From Orientallactaga sibirica (taxonomy: Eukaryota; Chordata; Mammalia; Rodentia; Dipodidae): a stretch of 64,000 bases of DNA. The notes below the pieces were generated by a model. It was not told the DNA's origin, did not search any database, and saw only the letters and a list, made by a program, of their open reading frames with translations. The translations under genes were made by a program, and so were the position numbers. Below, piece by piece: positions 1-12,112 of this stretch; position 1 is the first letter of the stretch; each line of letters starts with the position of its first letter. The stretch is from the NCBI GenBank assembly GCA_036365145.1, contig JAEOAD010000029.1, positions 18,234,001 through 18,298,000 of the forward strand, read 5' to 3'.

Positions 1-4
1 AGTG

Positions 5-247
5 TGGGCAAGTGATATATTTTTAAATATATTTTATTTATTCATTTATTTATTTACTTATGAGGGGGAGGGAGAGAGAATGGGCAAGCCAGGGCCTCCA
101 GCCACTGCAAATGAATTCCAGATGCATGTGTCCCTGCCCCCTTGTGCATCTGGCTTACGTGGGTCCTGGAGAGTCGAACCAGGATACTTTGGCTTTGCAG
201 GCAAATGCCTTAACCACTAAACCATTTCTCCAGCTTGGGCAAGTGAT
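5..247 (-). mobile_element. tRNA-derived SINE, type 1, antisense, with target duplication
   Basis: Reading the minus strand gives a tRNA-like head (box A region with 'ggtttagtggttaagg', box B-like 'ggttcgactctcc'), a unique middle and an A/T-rich tail (ATTT repeats on the plus strand). The element body is about 17-235. The 12-bp sequence tgggcaagtgat occurs at 5-16 and again at 236-247, which marks a target-site duplication and so a complete insertion. Confidence 0.88.
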
Positions 248-819
248 TATTATTATTTTTTTCTTTCAAGATCACAATTTTAGAGAGGGTTCATGAAGTG
301 TTTTAAAAATCTTGACAAATTTGGGGACCTTTATTCCAATTCCACAGTCAAAATAGCATTTCTTTTATCTGCATGGCTATTAAACTTAAGCCATCATTTG
401 CCATTACCACTAATTCCTTCAAACCTTATTCTCATGCAAAACTGTAGTCAGTTTAAATCACTTACTTCAAATCATGTGGGTATTTCATTATTTTTTGCAA
501 GTCCTTCTGCTCCTTAATATCTTTAAGGATATTCAGGTTATCAGTTTATGTGTGTCACTTGTCACATTGTCAGAAATGAGTAACTGATGATTGTGTTTTC
601 TGGCTATAATAATAACATAGTTCAATAAGGTGTTTCTGGTCAACATAAATTCAAAATACCAATAACCACCTAAAATGAAAAGCAGTAGCAAAGGTAGGCC
701 CAGGGGTATTTGTTGCTCTATATCATATAGCACTGCAGCAAAATAAATAAATAAAATAAACTGAAAATTTAGATTATTTTGTTTATCTTAATATTTTTTC
801 TATGATAAATTTTTAGTAT
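248..819. other. No recognisable feature
   Basis: AT-rich sequence with only short chance ORFs. I see no repeat family, splice-flanked exon or RNA gene. Confidence 0.5.
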
Positions 820-935
820 TTTAATATGTTTATATGAAAAAGAGAGAGAGAGAAACACACAGAGAGAGAGAGAAAGAGAGAGAGATTATGATTATGGGTG
901 CACCAGGTCCTCCAAACAAACCCCAGACACATAAT
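820..935 (-). mobile_element. Decayed type 1 SINE piece with GA-rich tail
   Basis: A GA-rich run (837-886) is followed by 'atgggtgcaccaggtcctcc', matching the 3' part of type 1 SINEs in antisense. The central 'ccactgc' segment is missing and the tRNA head is absent, so this is a truncated and internally deleted copy. Confidence 0.5.
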
Positions 936-1841
936 ATTTATGTATTCTTTGTTCTTCACTATAAATTTATAATCTTGAAATTCTTTGCAAATTATGAAGG
1001 ATATGAGCAAATATTTCCCTAAGACATGTGCTTAAAAGTATTACATACAAATGTATAAACACTATTTATAAAGTAAAGATTCTCAAAGCTCAATGATAGT
1101 GCGCTGATTAGGTAAATTCTCATGTATAATACTAAGTAACATGCAGAATGTATAATTAAAGACAAATAGAATGATTTACATGCCATAGCCATATTATATT
1201 GACTTATAAAATGCAAGGCAATAATTATATGTTGAATTCAAAGTACTTTTATATGACAAAATATCTTAATTATTAAGTGCTACCTACATGGCAGATGCTT
1301 AATATGTACTACTTTCATTTTACAGGACACAAATCCTTGGCAAGAATCATTTAATTCCTATAAACTCTGAGGCTTGGTTTTGAATCAAGAATTCATACTC
1401 AGAAGTTAAAGAGCTGACATAAAGAGGCAATTTGCTTTCAGAGGACATCTGTAAATATGGGTCTGTGTCTTAATATCCCCCTTTGGAAACATGACATAGT
1501 GAATAATTGTCATTTAAGCAATCAAGACAATCAAAAAAGTGTTCTGATAAAAGTGGTAACAGATTTCTGGGAGACACTTTGATAAAAATTCATGCAATGA
1601 CCACTAGGTAAATTTGAATATATATATATATATATATATTTCACCCTGAAACATTTTGGAGCAATAAATAAATATTCAATTTGATACAGATTCCCCTGTC
1701 ACTTTTACTTCCCATATTTATCCATTTATCTACAATGTAATTTTTTCACACAAGCCATTTAGCGATATTAGCAAATTGGAGGTCATTATAACTTATTTTT
1801 TATGATGTTTATCTTGTTTAGAGATATATCAGCAGGGACAG
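936..1841. other. No gene; short TA microsatellite
   Basis: The only structure is a (TA)n run of about 21 bp at 1619-1639. The remainder is unassigned AT-rich sequence. Confidence 0.5.
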
Positions 1842-1849
1842 AGGAAATG

Positions 1850-1884
<35 letters not shown>

Positions 1885-2136
1885 GAGAGAGACAGAGAGA
1901 GAGGGAGAGGAAGACAGATAGAGATGGGCGCACCAGCAGCCTCTCAGCTGTTGTGAACAAAATCCAGATGTGTGCTCCCCCTTTTGGTCAAGTGCAGCAT
2001 TGCGCCCTTCTATCACTGCATCTGGCTGAACGTGGGACCTGGAGATTGGAACTGCTGGAGATTGGAACCAGCTTTCTTAGGGTTAGGAGGCAGGCGCCCT
2101 TGACCATTAAGCCATCTCTCCAGCCCAGGAAATGCT
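1842..2136 (-). mobile_element. tRNA-derived SINE, type 2, antisense, complete
   Basis: The minus strand starts with a tRNA-like head (ggctggagagatggcttaa), continues through the type 2 body with 'aagggggagc' and the 'cagctgagagg' segment, and ends in a poly-A tail (poly-T at 1851-1883). The 10-bp aggaaatgct at 1842-1851 and 2127-2136 is the target-site duplication. Type 2 shares its head and 'ccagatgca' block with type 1 but has a different central region. Confidence 0.88.
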
Positions 2137-2299
2137 ATTTATTACAAGGTAAATACCAATTTTCAAGATCGACAGTAGCATTGCAGTACATACATATGGT
2201 TAGGACAACCAGTTCATGTGTAGGATTGAGGTTATGAATCAGGAAGATAGAAGAATAGGAGAAGGAAAAAGGGTTATATTTCACTGGATAATGGCCACC

Positions 2300-2693
2300 T
2301 GTGGTAGTTTGAATGCATGTCTCCCATAGACTCAGATGTTTTATTACAATGTTTTATTGTAACTTGGGTCTCCAGCTATCTATCTGGAGGAGATGTCAGT
2401 GGGGGCAGATCCTGGGGTCCAGCCCAAAGGTGTGATTGAAGGCAGGTATGAATTCTAGCCCAAAGTTATGCAGAGAGCCTTGAGCTCTGGAAGATTTTTG
2501 TGTGCTTACTGCTTTTTGGTGTTCGCTGGCTTGTGGTAGTTTCTCTCTTTCTGCTTGGATTTATACATGGGAGCCAGCTTCTTCTGCTGCAAATGGAACT
2601 TTCAGTGTATCTGTAGGCTTGAAATAAATTCCTTTCTCCCATAAAATTGTGTTAGGTTGGATGTTCAGCCCAGCAATGTGACTGTCTACTATA
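2300..2693 (+). mobile_element. Solo LTR, MaLR/ORR1-like
   Basis: Begins tgtggtagtttgaatg, has an AATAAA signal about 70 bp before the end (gaaataaattcc) and ends near 'gcaatgtgactgtctac', the arrangement of rodent MaLR LTRs. The flanks ccacc (2295-2299) and ccatc (2694-2698) look like a 5-bp target duplication with one mismatch. No internal retroviral region is attached. The family name is inferred from memory of the rodent consensus. Confidence 0.65.
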
Positions 2694-2698
2694 CCATC

Positions 2699-3775
2699 TG
2701 ACACACATTTTAAATAAACGTTTTCAATAATCACCAACATAATCTTTGTGAATGCATTATGAGAAAGAGCCATGAAAATACTTCTTAAGGACTTTACAAA
2801 TATTTTTTTTCTGAGAATATTCCTATGAGATGCTTATTTCTGGTCAATTAGTGTCCTGTCTTATAACTAAGTTCTGAAGTTAATTTTAGTCATCTAATCA
2901 GCCTGTTTAACACATTGCAACCATATTCACTCTGCCTTATTTTACATTTTCCCTAAACAACACAGAGATCAACATTGACAAGGGATATTGGATATGCTGA
3001 CAAGGATTTAAGCCCTCTGTCCTAATTCCTCAGTGAAGTGCTGGTACTCCTGGCCCAGGACATTGTGTTTTTGTATGATATACATGAACCACAGGTGAAA
3101 GTCATGGACATTTAAAGTAACAAATAGCTCTTAAGAATGTTGAAAGCAACAGGTGGGCTTAGAGTAATACCATTTGTGAATGTGGTGTATGTGTGTGTTT
3201 TCTGGATCAGCAGAGTTAATTGGTCTTATCTCTAAATTCCTTCCTTTCATCAAATGTTCAAGGAATATTTTAGAGTCAAATTCCTATGCTCCTTGCTCAT
3301 TTAATACTGATTCCTCACTCAAATTGCTCAACTCTTGCTGTTTTGGCTATTCAGTTAAAAACAAAAAAACAAAACAAAACAAAACCAAAAAAAAAAAAGC
3401 AACAATAACAACAAAAACATGAGTGCCTGCAGCATAAGCAGCAACTGAGAAGCTATAGAGCAAGAGATTTAAAGGGCTTCAAGAGCTAGTTTCTTTATTT
3501 CAGGCTGTGCTCCAGGAAGCAGTAGGCCCACTATCGGTTTTAAATTACTCCAAGGTTCAGTGTCTATATTTCAAGGCACCACCACAATTGGGAAATAATT
3601 CTTTGAGGAAAATTTGTTATTTCATTTCCAATGTGTGAGGAAACTGAAGAAGATGAAAGGAAGATGAATAGGTGCTTCTAAACCAGCCTGATCACAGAGA
3701 CAATGGGCTCTTCTCAAAAGCCTGTAGCAGTCACTGATTTTTCTTATTATTAATTAATATTATTTTATTTTATTT

Positions 3776-3776
<1 letters not shown>
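2699..3776. other. Unassigned, with an A-rich run
   Basis: No gene or clear repeat seen, apart from an A-rich AAAAC-like run at about 3357-3418. Confidence 0.5.
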
Positions 3777-3820
<44 letters not shown>

Positions 3821-3960
3821 AGGAAGGTTCTCATTTCAGCTCAGATTAACCTGTAACTCAATTTGTAGCTCAAGACTGGCCTCTAAATCATGTTGATCCT
3901 CCTTCTTCAGCCTCCCAAGTGCTGGGATTAAAGGTAAATATCACCATGCCAGGAATTATT
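3777..3960 (-). mobile_element. B1 SINE, antisense
   Basis: Poly-T at 3779-3818 (the tail) is followed by 'gcctcccaagtgctgggatt', the antisense of the B1 head, ending near 'caccatgccagg'. B1 is derived from 7SL RNA and is typical of rodents. Confidence 0.85.
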
Positions 3961-3969
3961 ACTTTATTC

Positions 3970-4152
3970 TTTTAAAATATATTTTGTTTATTTGAGAGAG
4001 AATGGCATGCCGCTGCCTCTAGTCACTGCAAATGAACTCCAGAAGCCTGTGCCTTTTTGTGTATCTGGCTTAGGTGGGTCTTGGGGAATTGAACTGGGGT
4101 CCTTTGGCTTTGTAGGCAAATGCCTTAACTGCTAAGCCATCATCTCCAAACC
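3970..4152 (-). mobile_element. tRNA-derived SINE, type 1, antisense
   Basis: Contains 'cactgcaaatgaactccaga', 'ttgaactggggtcctttggc' and 'gccttaactgctaagccat', the antisense hallmarks of type 1. It lies directly beside the preceding B1. Confidence 0.8.
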
Positions 4153-4393
4153 TATTTCTTTATTTTATCTAATAGTTTCATACATGTATAAAATATATTT
4201 TTATCATACTCACCTTCATTACTCTTTCATCCCATTCAGAATCCTACTGAACCTCTTTCTGTTTGTAATCCCAATCCTTCATGGGCTTCATGTCCTTTGC
4301 TTTTGTTTACTTTTATGAGCCAATGAGTTTATGAGGTTTATTATATGCACAAAAATATATGGTTATTTACTGGAGCATAGATAGTAATGTACC

Positions 4394-4395
<2 letters not shown>
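4153..4395 (-). mobile_element. L1 3'UTR piece, antisense
   Basis: Holds the antisense of a rodent Lx-type L1 3'UTR: 'catcccattcagaatcctac', then a block around 'tatgagccaatgagtttatg' and 'ggttatttactggagcatag'. This matches my memory of the mouse Lx 3' end. It is cut off on the right by the SINE at 4396. Confidence 0.55.
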
Positions 4396-4434
<39 letters not shown>

Positions 4435-4490
4435 CCAGAGTCTGGCTTTTTTTTTTTTTTTAACGTTTTTTAAATTTATTTATTTATTTG

Positions 4491-4535
<45 letters not shown>

Positions 4536-4703
4536 AGGCAGACAGAGAGAGAATGGGCACGCCAGGGCCTCTAGCCACTGCAAACGAACTCCAGATGCAT
4601 GTGCCCCTCAGGCATCTGGCTTACGTGGGTCCTAGAGAATCGAACCGGGATCCTCTGGCTTTGCAGGCAAACACCTTAACCACTAAGCCATTTCTCCAGC
4701 CCC
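4396..4703 (-). mobile_element. Type 1 SINE with GA expansion, antisense
   Basis: A clean type 1 body (4552-4702) with box B as 'gaatcgaaccggg' in antisense. The tail side carries (GA)n at about 4493-4530, ATTT repeats and a poly-T run at 4398-4430. The string ccag followed by T occurs on both sides (4393 and 4701), so the insertion may have used a T-rich target. Confidence 0.75.
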
Positions 4704-4850
4704 AGTTTTTTTTTTTTTTTTTTTTTTAATATAGAATCTCATTATGTTGCCCAAGTTCATCTTAAATTCACCATGCAGCCTAGGCTGGCCTTGCACACAT
4801 AATTATTTTGCCTTAGCGATCCAACTTCTGGAATTCTTCACCTGGCCATA
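4704..4850 (-). mobile_element. Old B1 SINE, antisense
   Basis: Poly-T at 4705-4728 then a strongly diverged B1 antisense body ('gcctaggctggccttgcaca', 'cttctggaattcttcacctggcc'). Confidence 0.5.
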
Positions 4851-5879
4851 TTCACTTAACAAACACAATTTTGAGAACTTAAACTATGTGGTTGGTCCTC
4901 TGATAGAAGCTAGTAATACTGAAAGTACTGAAAGCATTGGTGCAGAGTTCCCAACAATGCAGAGCTATGAGCAGAGGGGAAGACAATTACATACTGGAGA
5001 AATAACTACAGACGGCAGAGCACCCACATGCTATATAGAGTTGTGGAAATGCTTTCTTGGGGAGCTGGTAGAGATTTAAAGCATAGCAGATAGTTGTCAT
5101 GAGTAGCAATTTAAGACTTCCTACTGGGTTGGTTCTTAAAGGAAGCTATGTTTTCCCTTTTTCCTTTGTACCAGACCCTGTCTAAGTCTTGGAGCAACCC
5201 TCATGTGGGGATAATGCAAATTGAAAGTAATGCTTTTGACTTTCAAAATCTCATTTCTCCCTTGGAGCTTTCACAATTATCATTATTCCTGATAATACCA
5301 AGGCTGTGAAGAAATAGAAAATATGCCTTCCCTCTTACTCCCGAACTAAACAAATCATATTATTAAATCTCTGTCCTTTAAGAACTGATTCTTTAACAGT
5401 CAAGAAGTTAAATCCAAAGTAAGCATTAATTATATACAAATATATGTAAAAGAACTCCATATGTATCTGTTCATATATATAACTTACATTTAGAAATTGT
5501 AAGAGAAATAAAAAGTAGAAAATTTCAGAAATATCTTTCAAGCTTTAAGCTTATCCTAGTTAAGCTAGGATATAACATAATTAGCTTCATGTTATTATAA
5601 CTCAGGTGTGTGTTTCCAAATAAGGGCTGCCTTTAAAAGTCTAAATTTATGTACCTAAAAATGAAATTCAAGCTACAGAACCGTGTGCTATGTTCGCATG
5701 GTCATCAGGTCAGAGGCCAGAACCCTTGTACTTCCAACCATATGCTTCATGAGACTAGTGTTGTTTATTGCCTTAGCCAAATGATCTTTTTGCAGTGAGA
5801 GGCAATTAATGTAGAAGCTTATAAGTGTTTATAGTACTAAGAATAAGTGTGTTGAATGTTCAGCTAGGTATAAAGGAGA
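4851..5879. other. No recognisable feature
   Basis: No gene seen. An open frame continues into 4851-5079 from the old B1 upstream, but has no family resemblance and no exon signals. Confidence 0.5.
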
Positions 5880-6456
5880 TACTTATATTACCCTCTCCAA
5901 GGCTCAGGCAATATCAAAAGATGGAAGAGAAGTAGAAAGGATGGCAGATTAAGAGTGCTGTGACATGGTACCTTCTGGACAAAATGTGACAGTTGCACCC
6001 AAGAACTCACAGTAGCCGTAGTACCTACATATAATCTGTACAAGATTAGGCCAATCAACATGGGTGGGGAGGAGCTCATGAGGTCTCATGCCCTCCCTGA
6101 GATGTTATTGGCAGTTAATGGTTACTGGGGGAGGGGGAGACATTTTCATGGTCACAAGTAAGTTATACATAATCCATTAAATAAATCCACCCTCATGCTC
6201 ATGAAAAATACCCTACTTAAGTTTAGTGAGTTATAAAAATAAAGAAAACATGAAAATAGAAGGGAAATTATGGGACTACTTAGAGAAATGAGGTGATTCA
6301 ACATGAGAGGGAGTGAGACAATTTGGATTAATGTGATCAAATACATGGTATATGTATATCAAAAATGTCAAAATCTTCATTGTATGCATGCATGTATGCA
6401 ATGTCAAAAAATAGTCAAAATAAAATTAAAAAATAATAAAAATAGACTGATTCTTT
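5880..6456 (+). mobile_element. L1 3'UTR, sense, Lx-like
   Basis: The blocks 'caagaactcacagtagccgt', 'acaagattaggccaatcaac', 'gttattggcagttaatggtt' followed by a G-rich tract, a run of short A-rich segments and an AATAAA-rich end match the rodent Lx L1 3'UTR in order. No ORF2 precedes it, so this is a 5'-truncated L1. Confidence 0.65.
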
Positions 6457-6710
6457 AGCTGGGAGTGGTGGCACACACCTTTAATCCCAGTACTGGGGAG
6501 GCAGAGGTGAGAGGGTCGCCATGAGTTCAAGGCCACCGTGGGACTACATAGTGAATTCCATGCCAGCCTGGGCTACAGTGAGACCCTACCTTGAAAAACC
6601 AAAATAATAAAATAAAATAAAATAAAAAATAAAATAAAATAATAAAAATAAAATAAAATAAAATAAAATAAAATAAAATAAAATAAAATAAAATAAAATA
6701 ATAAAATAGT
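6457..6710 (+). mobile_element. B1 SINE with AAAAT expansion
   Basis: B1 body from 'agctgggagtggtggcacac' to 'gagaccctaccttg' (6457-6596), followed by about 110 bp of AAAAT/AATAA repeats (6600-6708) grown from the B1 tail. It sits at the A-rich end of the L1 piece before it. Confidence 0.88.
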
Positions 6711-7105
6711 CAAAAAACTCAGCATCACTTTTTGTACTTGGCTATTTTCATATGCCATTAAAATGATCAAATGCTAAATGTTTTTCATCCTTAGCCAGTG
6801 TGTCACTCTTGCATGCTTTCCTGTGAATTTTCATTACTTTTCCTTTTCAATAATTTTGCTATTTTTACTCATTTTTTGATTATTGTTTGGTGTGCTCTTT
6901 CCTACCTGACTTTTGTAATTGCTCCCTAATTGGGCTCTAGGTCCCACATCACACTTGCAATATAGGCAAATATCACTGAGGTGATTTGAATGTAAAGTGC
7001 CCCTGATAGGTTCATGGGCTGAACACTTAATCCCTAGTTAGTGGTACTGTTTGGGAACACTGCGAAGACTTTAGTAAACAGAGCCTTATTTAAGAAAATG
7101 CTTTC
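6711..7105. other. No recognisable feature
   Basis: Unassigned AT-rich sequence. Confidence 0.45.
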
Positions 7106-7290
7106 ACTGAGGCAGGTGAAGTGGCTCACATACTTAATCCCATCACTCAGAAGACTAAAGTAGGAGATTTATTGTGAGTCTGAGGAAAGCTTGGGCTACA
7201 GCAAGAGTTTTAGGTGAGGCTGGGCTATAGTTAAAAATTGCCTCTGAAAACAAAAATATAAAATAAAACAAAACAAAAAATAGAGCTACA
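7106..7290 (+). mobile_element. Old B1-like SINE
   Basis: A diverged B1: 'ggtgaagtggctcacatact', 'cttgggctacagcaagag', then an A-rich tail with AAATA and AAAAC repeats. It is much more diverged than the B1 copy at 28154. Confidence 0.55.
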
Positions 7291-8137
7291 AATTTGACTT
7301 ACTAGCACAAGACAAACGATTTTTCCTAATACTGAATATTCCCTGTAGCACAGTTCCATTTTTCTTGGCTAGTCTTCAGAAAGATGGAAGCTTTTATTTT
7401 AATAGTGAGCTACAGCATCTAAGGCTGAGCCAAAAAATAATATTTCATGTGCTTATTGACACTGAGGATTGACTCCCTTGTCAGACACTCATTTTAAAGT
7501 CTGGGGATTTTGTTAGCCGGAATTCCTGTCTTTGTCTATTTATCAAGGTTTGTTTGGTGAGTTGCAGTTAAAGCTGACCAATTTGTGGGGCGTCCAGTGA
7601 CACATTCCCTTGTCTCACATTTATATCAGGTTAAAAATATCTTTACATTGCTTCTGAAACATCTACTAAGGTACAACTAGGTTAATTTGGTTTTACTAAC
7701 ACAATATCTTTAGTACAGTTTCCAAGGCTACTTGTATGCAAAACATATATGTTACTAGATTTACTAGAAAAAGAAAACTAACCTCACCTTTTAGTTCTTG
7801 AGCCTGGAATATTGACATTCATAGTGTTTTATGGGACAGCCATACATGATTACATCAGAAGATTTTACCTTCCTTATGTCCAGATATGATGGAAGATGAA
7901 TCATCAATTTTCAAAGGTGATTAGAATGGAGAATGCAAGAAAAACTGTCCTCATTTACTTATTTTTCACTTTATATCTCAAGTGAAAGCTTTGTTATACG
8001 TAAGTAAAATAATTGCTGATGTACTTACTTGGAACTCAATTCAATATCGTTCCTTTAAGTTGTTGTATATTATATGGCCACTGTCCCCAATGGTCCCAAG
8101 TCTAATTAAATGTGAAAAACCAATTCTTGTAGACAGC
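7291..8137. other. No recognisable feature
   Basis: No gene, RNA or clear repeat seen. Confidence 0.45.
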
Positions 8138-8352
8138 ATGGTGTCACCTCTAATCCCAGCTCTCAGGGGGACAGGTAGAATATACTTGAATTTGAGATTG
8201 AATGGGCACTCCAGGGCCTCCACCCACTGCAAACCAACTTCAGAGGAATGTACCACTTTGTGTATCTGGCTGTATATAGGTACTGGGGAATTATTCCTGG
8301 GTCATTAGGTTTTGCAGGAAGATGACTTAACAAGATTCACCTCTCCAGCCCC
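8138..8352 (-). mobile_element. Type 1 SINE, antisense, beside a B1 scrap
   Basis: 8195-8352 is a diverged type 1 SINE in antisense ('tgggcactccagggcctcc', ending 'ctctccagcccc'). Just before it, 'cctctaatcccagctctcag' (about 8147-8166) looks like a short plus-strand B1 head piece. Confidence 0.6.
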
Positions 8353-8595
8353 AGAAAGACCAACTCATGGACAGAGGAATAAATAATATGGGAAAAATTA
8401 AGCAAAGTAAAATTTTTAGAAATATATTAATAGAATATTTCTTACAAAGGATAAAAATGAACAAGCACTACAAATACAAAATAAAGAGAACCACTGATCA
8501 CTAGCAGCACGGTGAGTGGTTCCCATGCCCAGAGACAAGGTATCAAGCATTCTTTATGTGCACCCATGCCCTCATTTTGCCAATATGATGTTCTA

Positions 8596-8744
8596 GTGCG
8601 ATACATTGCAGCCACTGCAAATGAACTCCAGATAATTGTGCCACCTTGTGTATCTGGCTTATGTGAGTCCTGGGGAATTGCACTTCTAACCAGGATTCTT
8701 GGGCTTCACAGGCAAGTGCTTAACTGCTAAGTCATCTCTCCAGG
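8596..8744 (-). mobile_element. Type 1 SINE, antisense, truncated
   Basis: Starts inside the body at 'cagccactgcaaatgaactc' and runs to 'gtcatctctccaggctg'. The A-rich tail side is missing. Confidence 0.7.
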
Positions 8745-8898
8745 CTGCTTTATTTTTATTTTTTTAATTTTTTTTTGAAGAAAATCTTACTCTTTCCCAG
8801 GCTAACCTGGAACTCACTCTGTAATCCCAGATTGGCCTCAAACCCACACCAGTCCTCCTACCTCTGCCATTAAAGGCATGCACTACCATGCCCATATC
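8745..8898 (-). mobile_element. B1 SINE, antisense
   Basis: T-rich tail then 'ccaggctaacctggaactca' and 'attaaaggcatgcactacc', the antisense B1 body. Confidence 0.75.
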
Positions 8899-9064
8899 TA
8901 TTTTTAATAAATTCTTAACATAATTGTTTCAAGTATTTCTCCTGTCCTTTCTTCATTCCCTTTTTTGGTATTACCATTATATACATCCTCATCTTTTAAA
9001 ATTGTGTCACAGAGCTGAAGTAGTCAGCCCTGTTTTATTTTTCTTCTGTATCTTTTCTTTTGAC

Positions 9065-9121
9065 ATTTGTTTTATTTTTATTTTTATTTTTTATTTTATT
9101 TTATTTATTTATTTATTTATT

Positions 9122-9157
<36 letters not shown>

Positions 9158-9301
9158 AGGTAAGGTCTTGCTCTAGCCCAGGATGACCTGGAATTCACTA
9201 TGTAGTCTGTAGTCTCTGGCTGGCTTTGGACTCACAGTAATCCTCCTACTTTTGCTTCCCAAGAGCTGGGATTGAAAGTGTGCACCATCACGTCCAGCTT
9301 T
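9065..9301 (-). mobile_element. B1 SINE, antisense, with TTTTA/poly-T tail
   Basis: A long tail of TTTTA and TTTA repeats plus poly-T (9070-9156) leads into 'gaggtaaggtcttgctctag' and 'gagctgggattgaaagtgtg', the antisense B1 body. Confidence 0.8.
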
Positions 9302-11272
9302 TCTTTGCATTTCTGTTTACAAGTTTTTGTCATCAGGCTTTTACCCTGGAGCCCATCTCATTTCCCCAGTTTTTGTGATTTGCACCAAAGGGATTCTGAT
9401 GAGACACACAGAGGAGATAGGCACCTTGCTTACAGTAGAGCCCAAGCTTCTCAAAGGGTGAGAAAGGGCAGAGACCACTGTCCCCTCCTGCACGTGTGGA
9501 AGGCTCTATACCATTTTCTAAGGGATCTCAAGAACAAACAGCTTTCCTGATGAACTTTGTCCTGTTCAGGTAACTGGCAGGTCGGTGTGGATTGTCTCTG
9601 CATGAGAATGCCTCCTCCTACACAGTGATCTTGTAGGGTTTCCAGTTCCTGGAGCTAAGTTTAAACAGCTATTTATTAATGGCCTCTGAGAAGATCAGGG
9701 TATTATATCTCCTCCCAGAACCAAAGCTGGACTATGTTCCATTCTTCTGACCCCAAATTGAAGTCTTAATGGTCCAATCCTTGGTCTTATAGGTTGTGGA
9801 CTATGAGGAAGGGGTCTATCCCTCAGGCCCTCTAAGCCTGTCAATAGCTAACCTGCTAGCTAACATATTGACATCTCGGCGAGATTTTTGGCTGTTTCCT
9901 TGTATTTGTTTAGCCTGCTGAAGAGACCATCAAAGACCTACCCTAGGGGTTGGTTGATCCGAATTATCTTTGTAATAGTAGTATGTCTCACAGACACCAC
10001 TAGGCTTTCCTTTGATATTCGTGGTTTTGCTACCCTTGTTGTTCTTGATTTTCTCTAGAGTCCTTCTGTGAAATCTGATGTGTTACTCTCTATATAGTTA
10101 TGGAAGAATTCTATTGATTGGATAAAAGAGAGCCAAGGAGGATTCTACAATTCCACAATTAGTTTTCAGTATCTCAGTGACCTTATGTCTATCAACTTGA
10201 TCTCAAAAAGGCTTTTCAGATCCTCCTATTAGTTTATGCAGGAAGGCTAGAAGGGTCTAAGTGAGTTCTGGTAAAATATTTTCTCTTGAAGGCAGACTTT
10301 GAAAAGGGTAGCATGTTCTAGTTTATTTTTAAATAGCTATTTTCCTTTCACCTTCCTTGCCTCCCTACCCAATCTCTTCCCATCCCCCCTCCCCCCCACA
10401 CACAGACTTTCACTGGGAAAGTCTGTTATGGTTCCTGAAAGTAACATTTATAGGGAGTTTTAATTCTGAAACTTGTCCATGGTCAACCTACAGTAGTGTA
10501 AACAAATACATTGTGGGTTTACATGAGTTTATTCCAGTTACCATTGTGCATTCGGATGGATGCCTCTCTGGGGAACTGAATGTATACTTTGTGTGTATTT
10601 TGGCCCAGGTTGGGGCCTGTAATTTGTTCTTTGACCCCAGGTCTACAATGAATAGGATGACAGTATTTAGTACTCAGTTTGCTGAAATTGGCTTTTGTTT
10701 ATATAGATATAGCAAAGATGATTTCCAGACTGTTTTCATTCTGAACCAGAAACCAAAAGTCCAAAGTGGGAATCAAATAGGTAAAGGACAAGGATAACAA
10801 TAGGCTCAGGAGAATATCTGCTCTAATGTCCACTGAACTATTTACATTTAGTGAAGTCACCTCTCAAGACCCAAGGTATATTGTGTCCAGATTCATTCCA
10901 TGGTGTTAAAACCTATCAGAGCCAGCCTTCTTATTGGAATCATTTTTCTATTTCTTGGCATTATTTTACACATCTGAGCATCCTAGAATAGCTCTTTCTG
11001 AATGTTTAATCTATGCCAACTTGATGATAAACTGGATGCTCCCTTTGTGTCCCCTTAGGCAGCATTCCAAATCACTGTGTATGAGTGCTATTCTGCCAGA
11101 ATTTCTTCTAATTATTTTCCATAACTCTGCTTATCTTTCTCAGTTAGGAATCTGTAAGTCAAGCTTCATTTTCCATCAGTATCATTACACTAAATTGCAT
11201 AAAATCTAGTCTGTTTCATGTCACTGAATTATTATTTGTGAAATCTGTCCTGACAATAAAGTCCATGTCTAT
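9302..11272. other. Unassigned 2-kb stretch
   Basis: No recognised repeat or gene. The part at 9302-10800 is less AT-rich than its surroundings and has the texture of an old LTR or LINE untranslated region, including a C-rich tract at 10384-10398, but I could not place it in a family. The 146-codon open frame at 10357-10797 resembles no protein I know. Confidence 0.4.
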
Positions 11273-11465
11273 GTGTATGGATAATGTATATATAGGTATA
11301 TTTGGCTATATACAGTATGTATTTTGTATGTATATGTATGCATATTTATATATGCATTCATATATGTATATGTATCCATATATATGAAAATATATTGGGA
11401 TAATTTTATAGATATACATATTTACACATGTACACACATATATGAATATATCACATGCATTTTAT
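11273..11465. repeat. AT-rich TATG/TA simple repeat
   Basis: Imperfect TA, TATG and CATA repeats alternate throughout, consistent with a decayed microsatellite. Confidence 0.75.
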
Positions 11466-11914
11466 ATAATTTAATAAATTTCAGTTAAGTAATGGATAAA
11501 GAATATGGAAAATGTAAATGGTCATGTTCAATTCTACATATTGTCCCGGTTTTCTCTGGTCTATCTGTGTAATCAAAAATACTCTGTTATAATTAATCAC
11601 ATAGCGCCAGAATTGAAACTCTCAATTTCATAACTAAGGTCAGCTTGGTATGTTTGACACATGCCTCAAATGGAGACAATCATGAAATGAAGCTCATTTT
11701 GAGTCTTTGCATCTCTATGAAAACATAGAAAAGAAGGATGGTCAAACAGATTTGCTCATTGACTTATCTAAGGGTACTTGTAAACAGAACATCATAGTAT
11801 ATCATTGTCATGTAAATTACTGTGCTAAATACTGGCATAGGTGAGGATTTGGGCAGGCAAGTTGTACTTTCTCACCAACAGGAAGAAATACTGCACAGAA
11901 CTAAGAAGACCTAG
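11466..11914. other. No recognisable feature
   Basis: Unassigned sequence. Confidence 0.45.
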
Positions 11915-12065
11915 TTAATTTATTTTTGGTTATTTGGGACAGAATGTCTTGTAGCCCAGGCTGAATTTCAAATCACTATCTAGTAGATACTGGCTTTCTT
12001 ATCCTAATCCACCTACCTTTACTTTCCAAGTGCTGATATTACGTGCATGCAACGCCATGCCTGAC
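11915..12065 (-). mobile_element. Old B1 SINE, antisense
   Basis: Diverged antisense B1 ('agcccaggctgaatttcaa', 'ccaagtgctgatattacgtg', 'caacgccatgcctgac'). Confidence 0.65.
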
Positions 12066-12112
12066 TCAATAGATTCAAATACTAAATTCAAATACTAACT
12101 TTGTATACAAAG

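Noticed and set aside
6600..6708. AT-rich replication origin or matrix attachment site
   Set aside because: It is the expanded tail of a B1 SINE; composition alone does not support another role.
10357..10797. 146-codon open frame
   Set aside because: No family resemblance, no splice or promoter context, and low-complexity Pro/Ser/His start from a C-rich tract.
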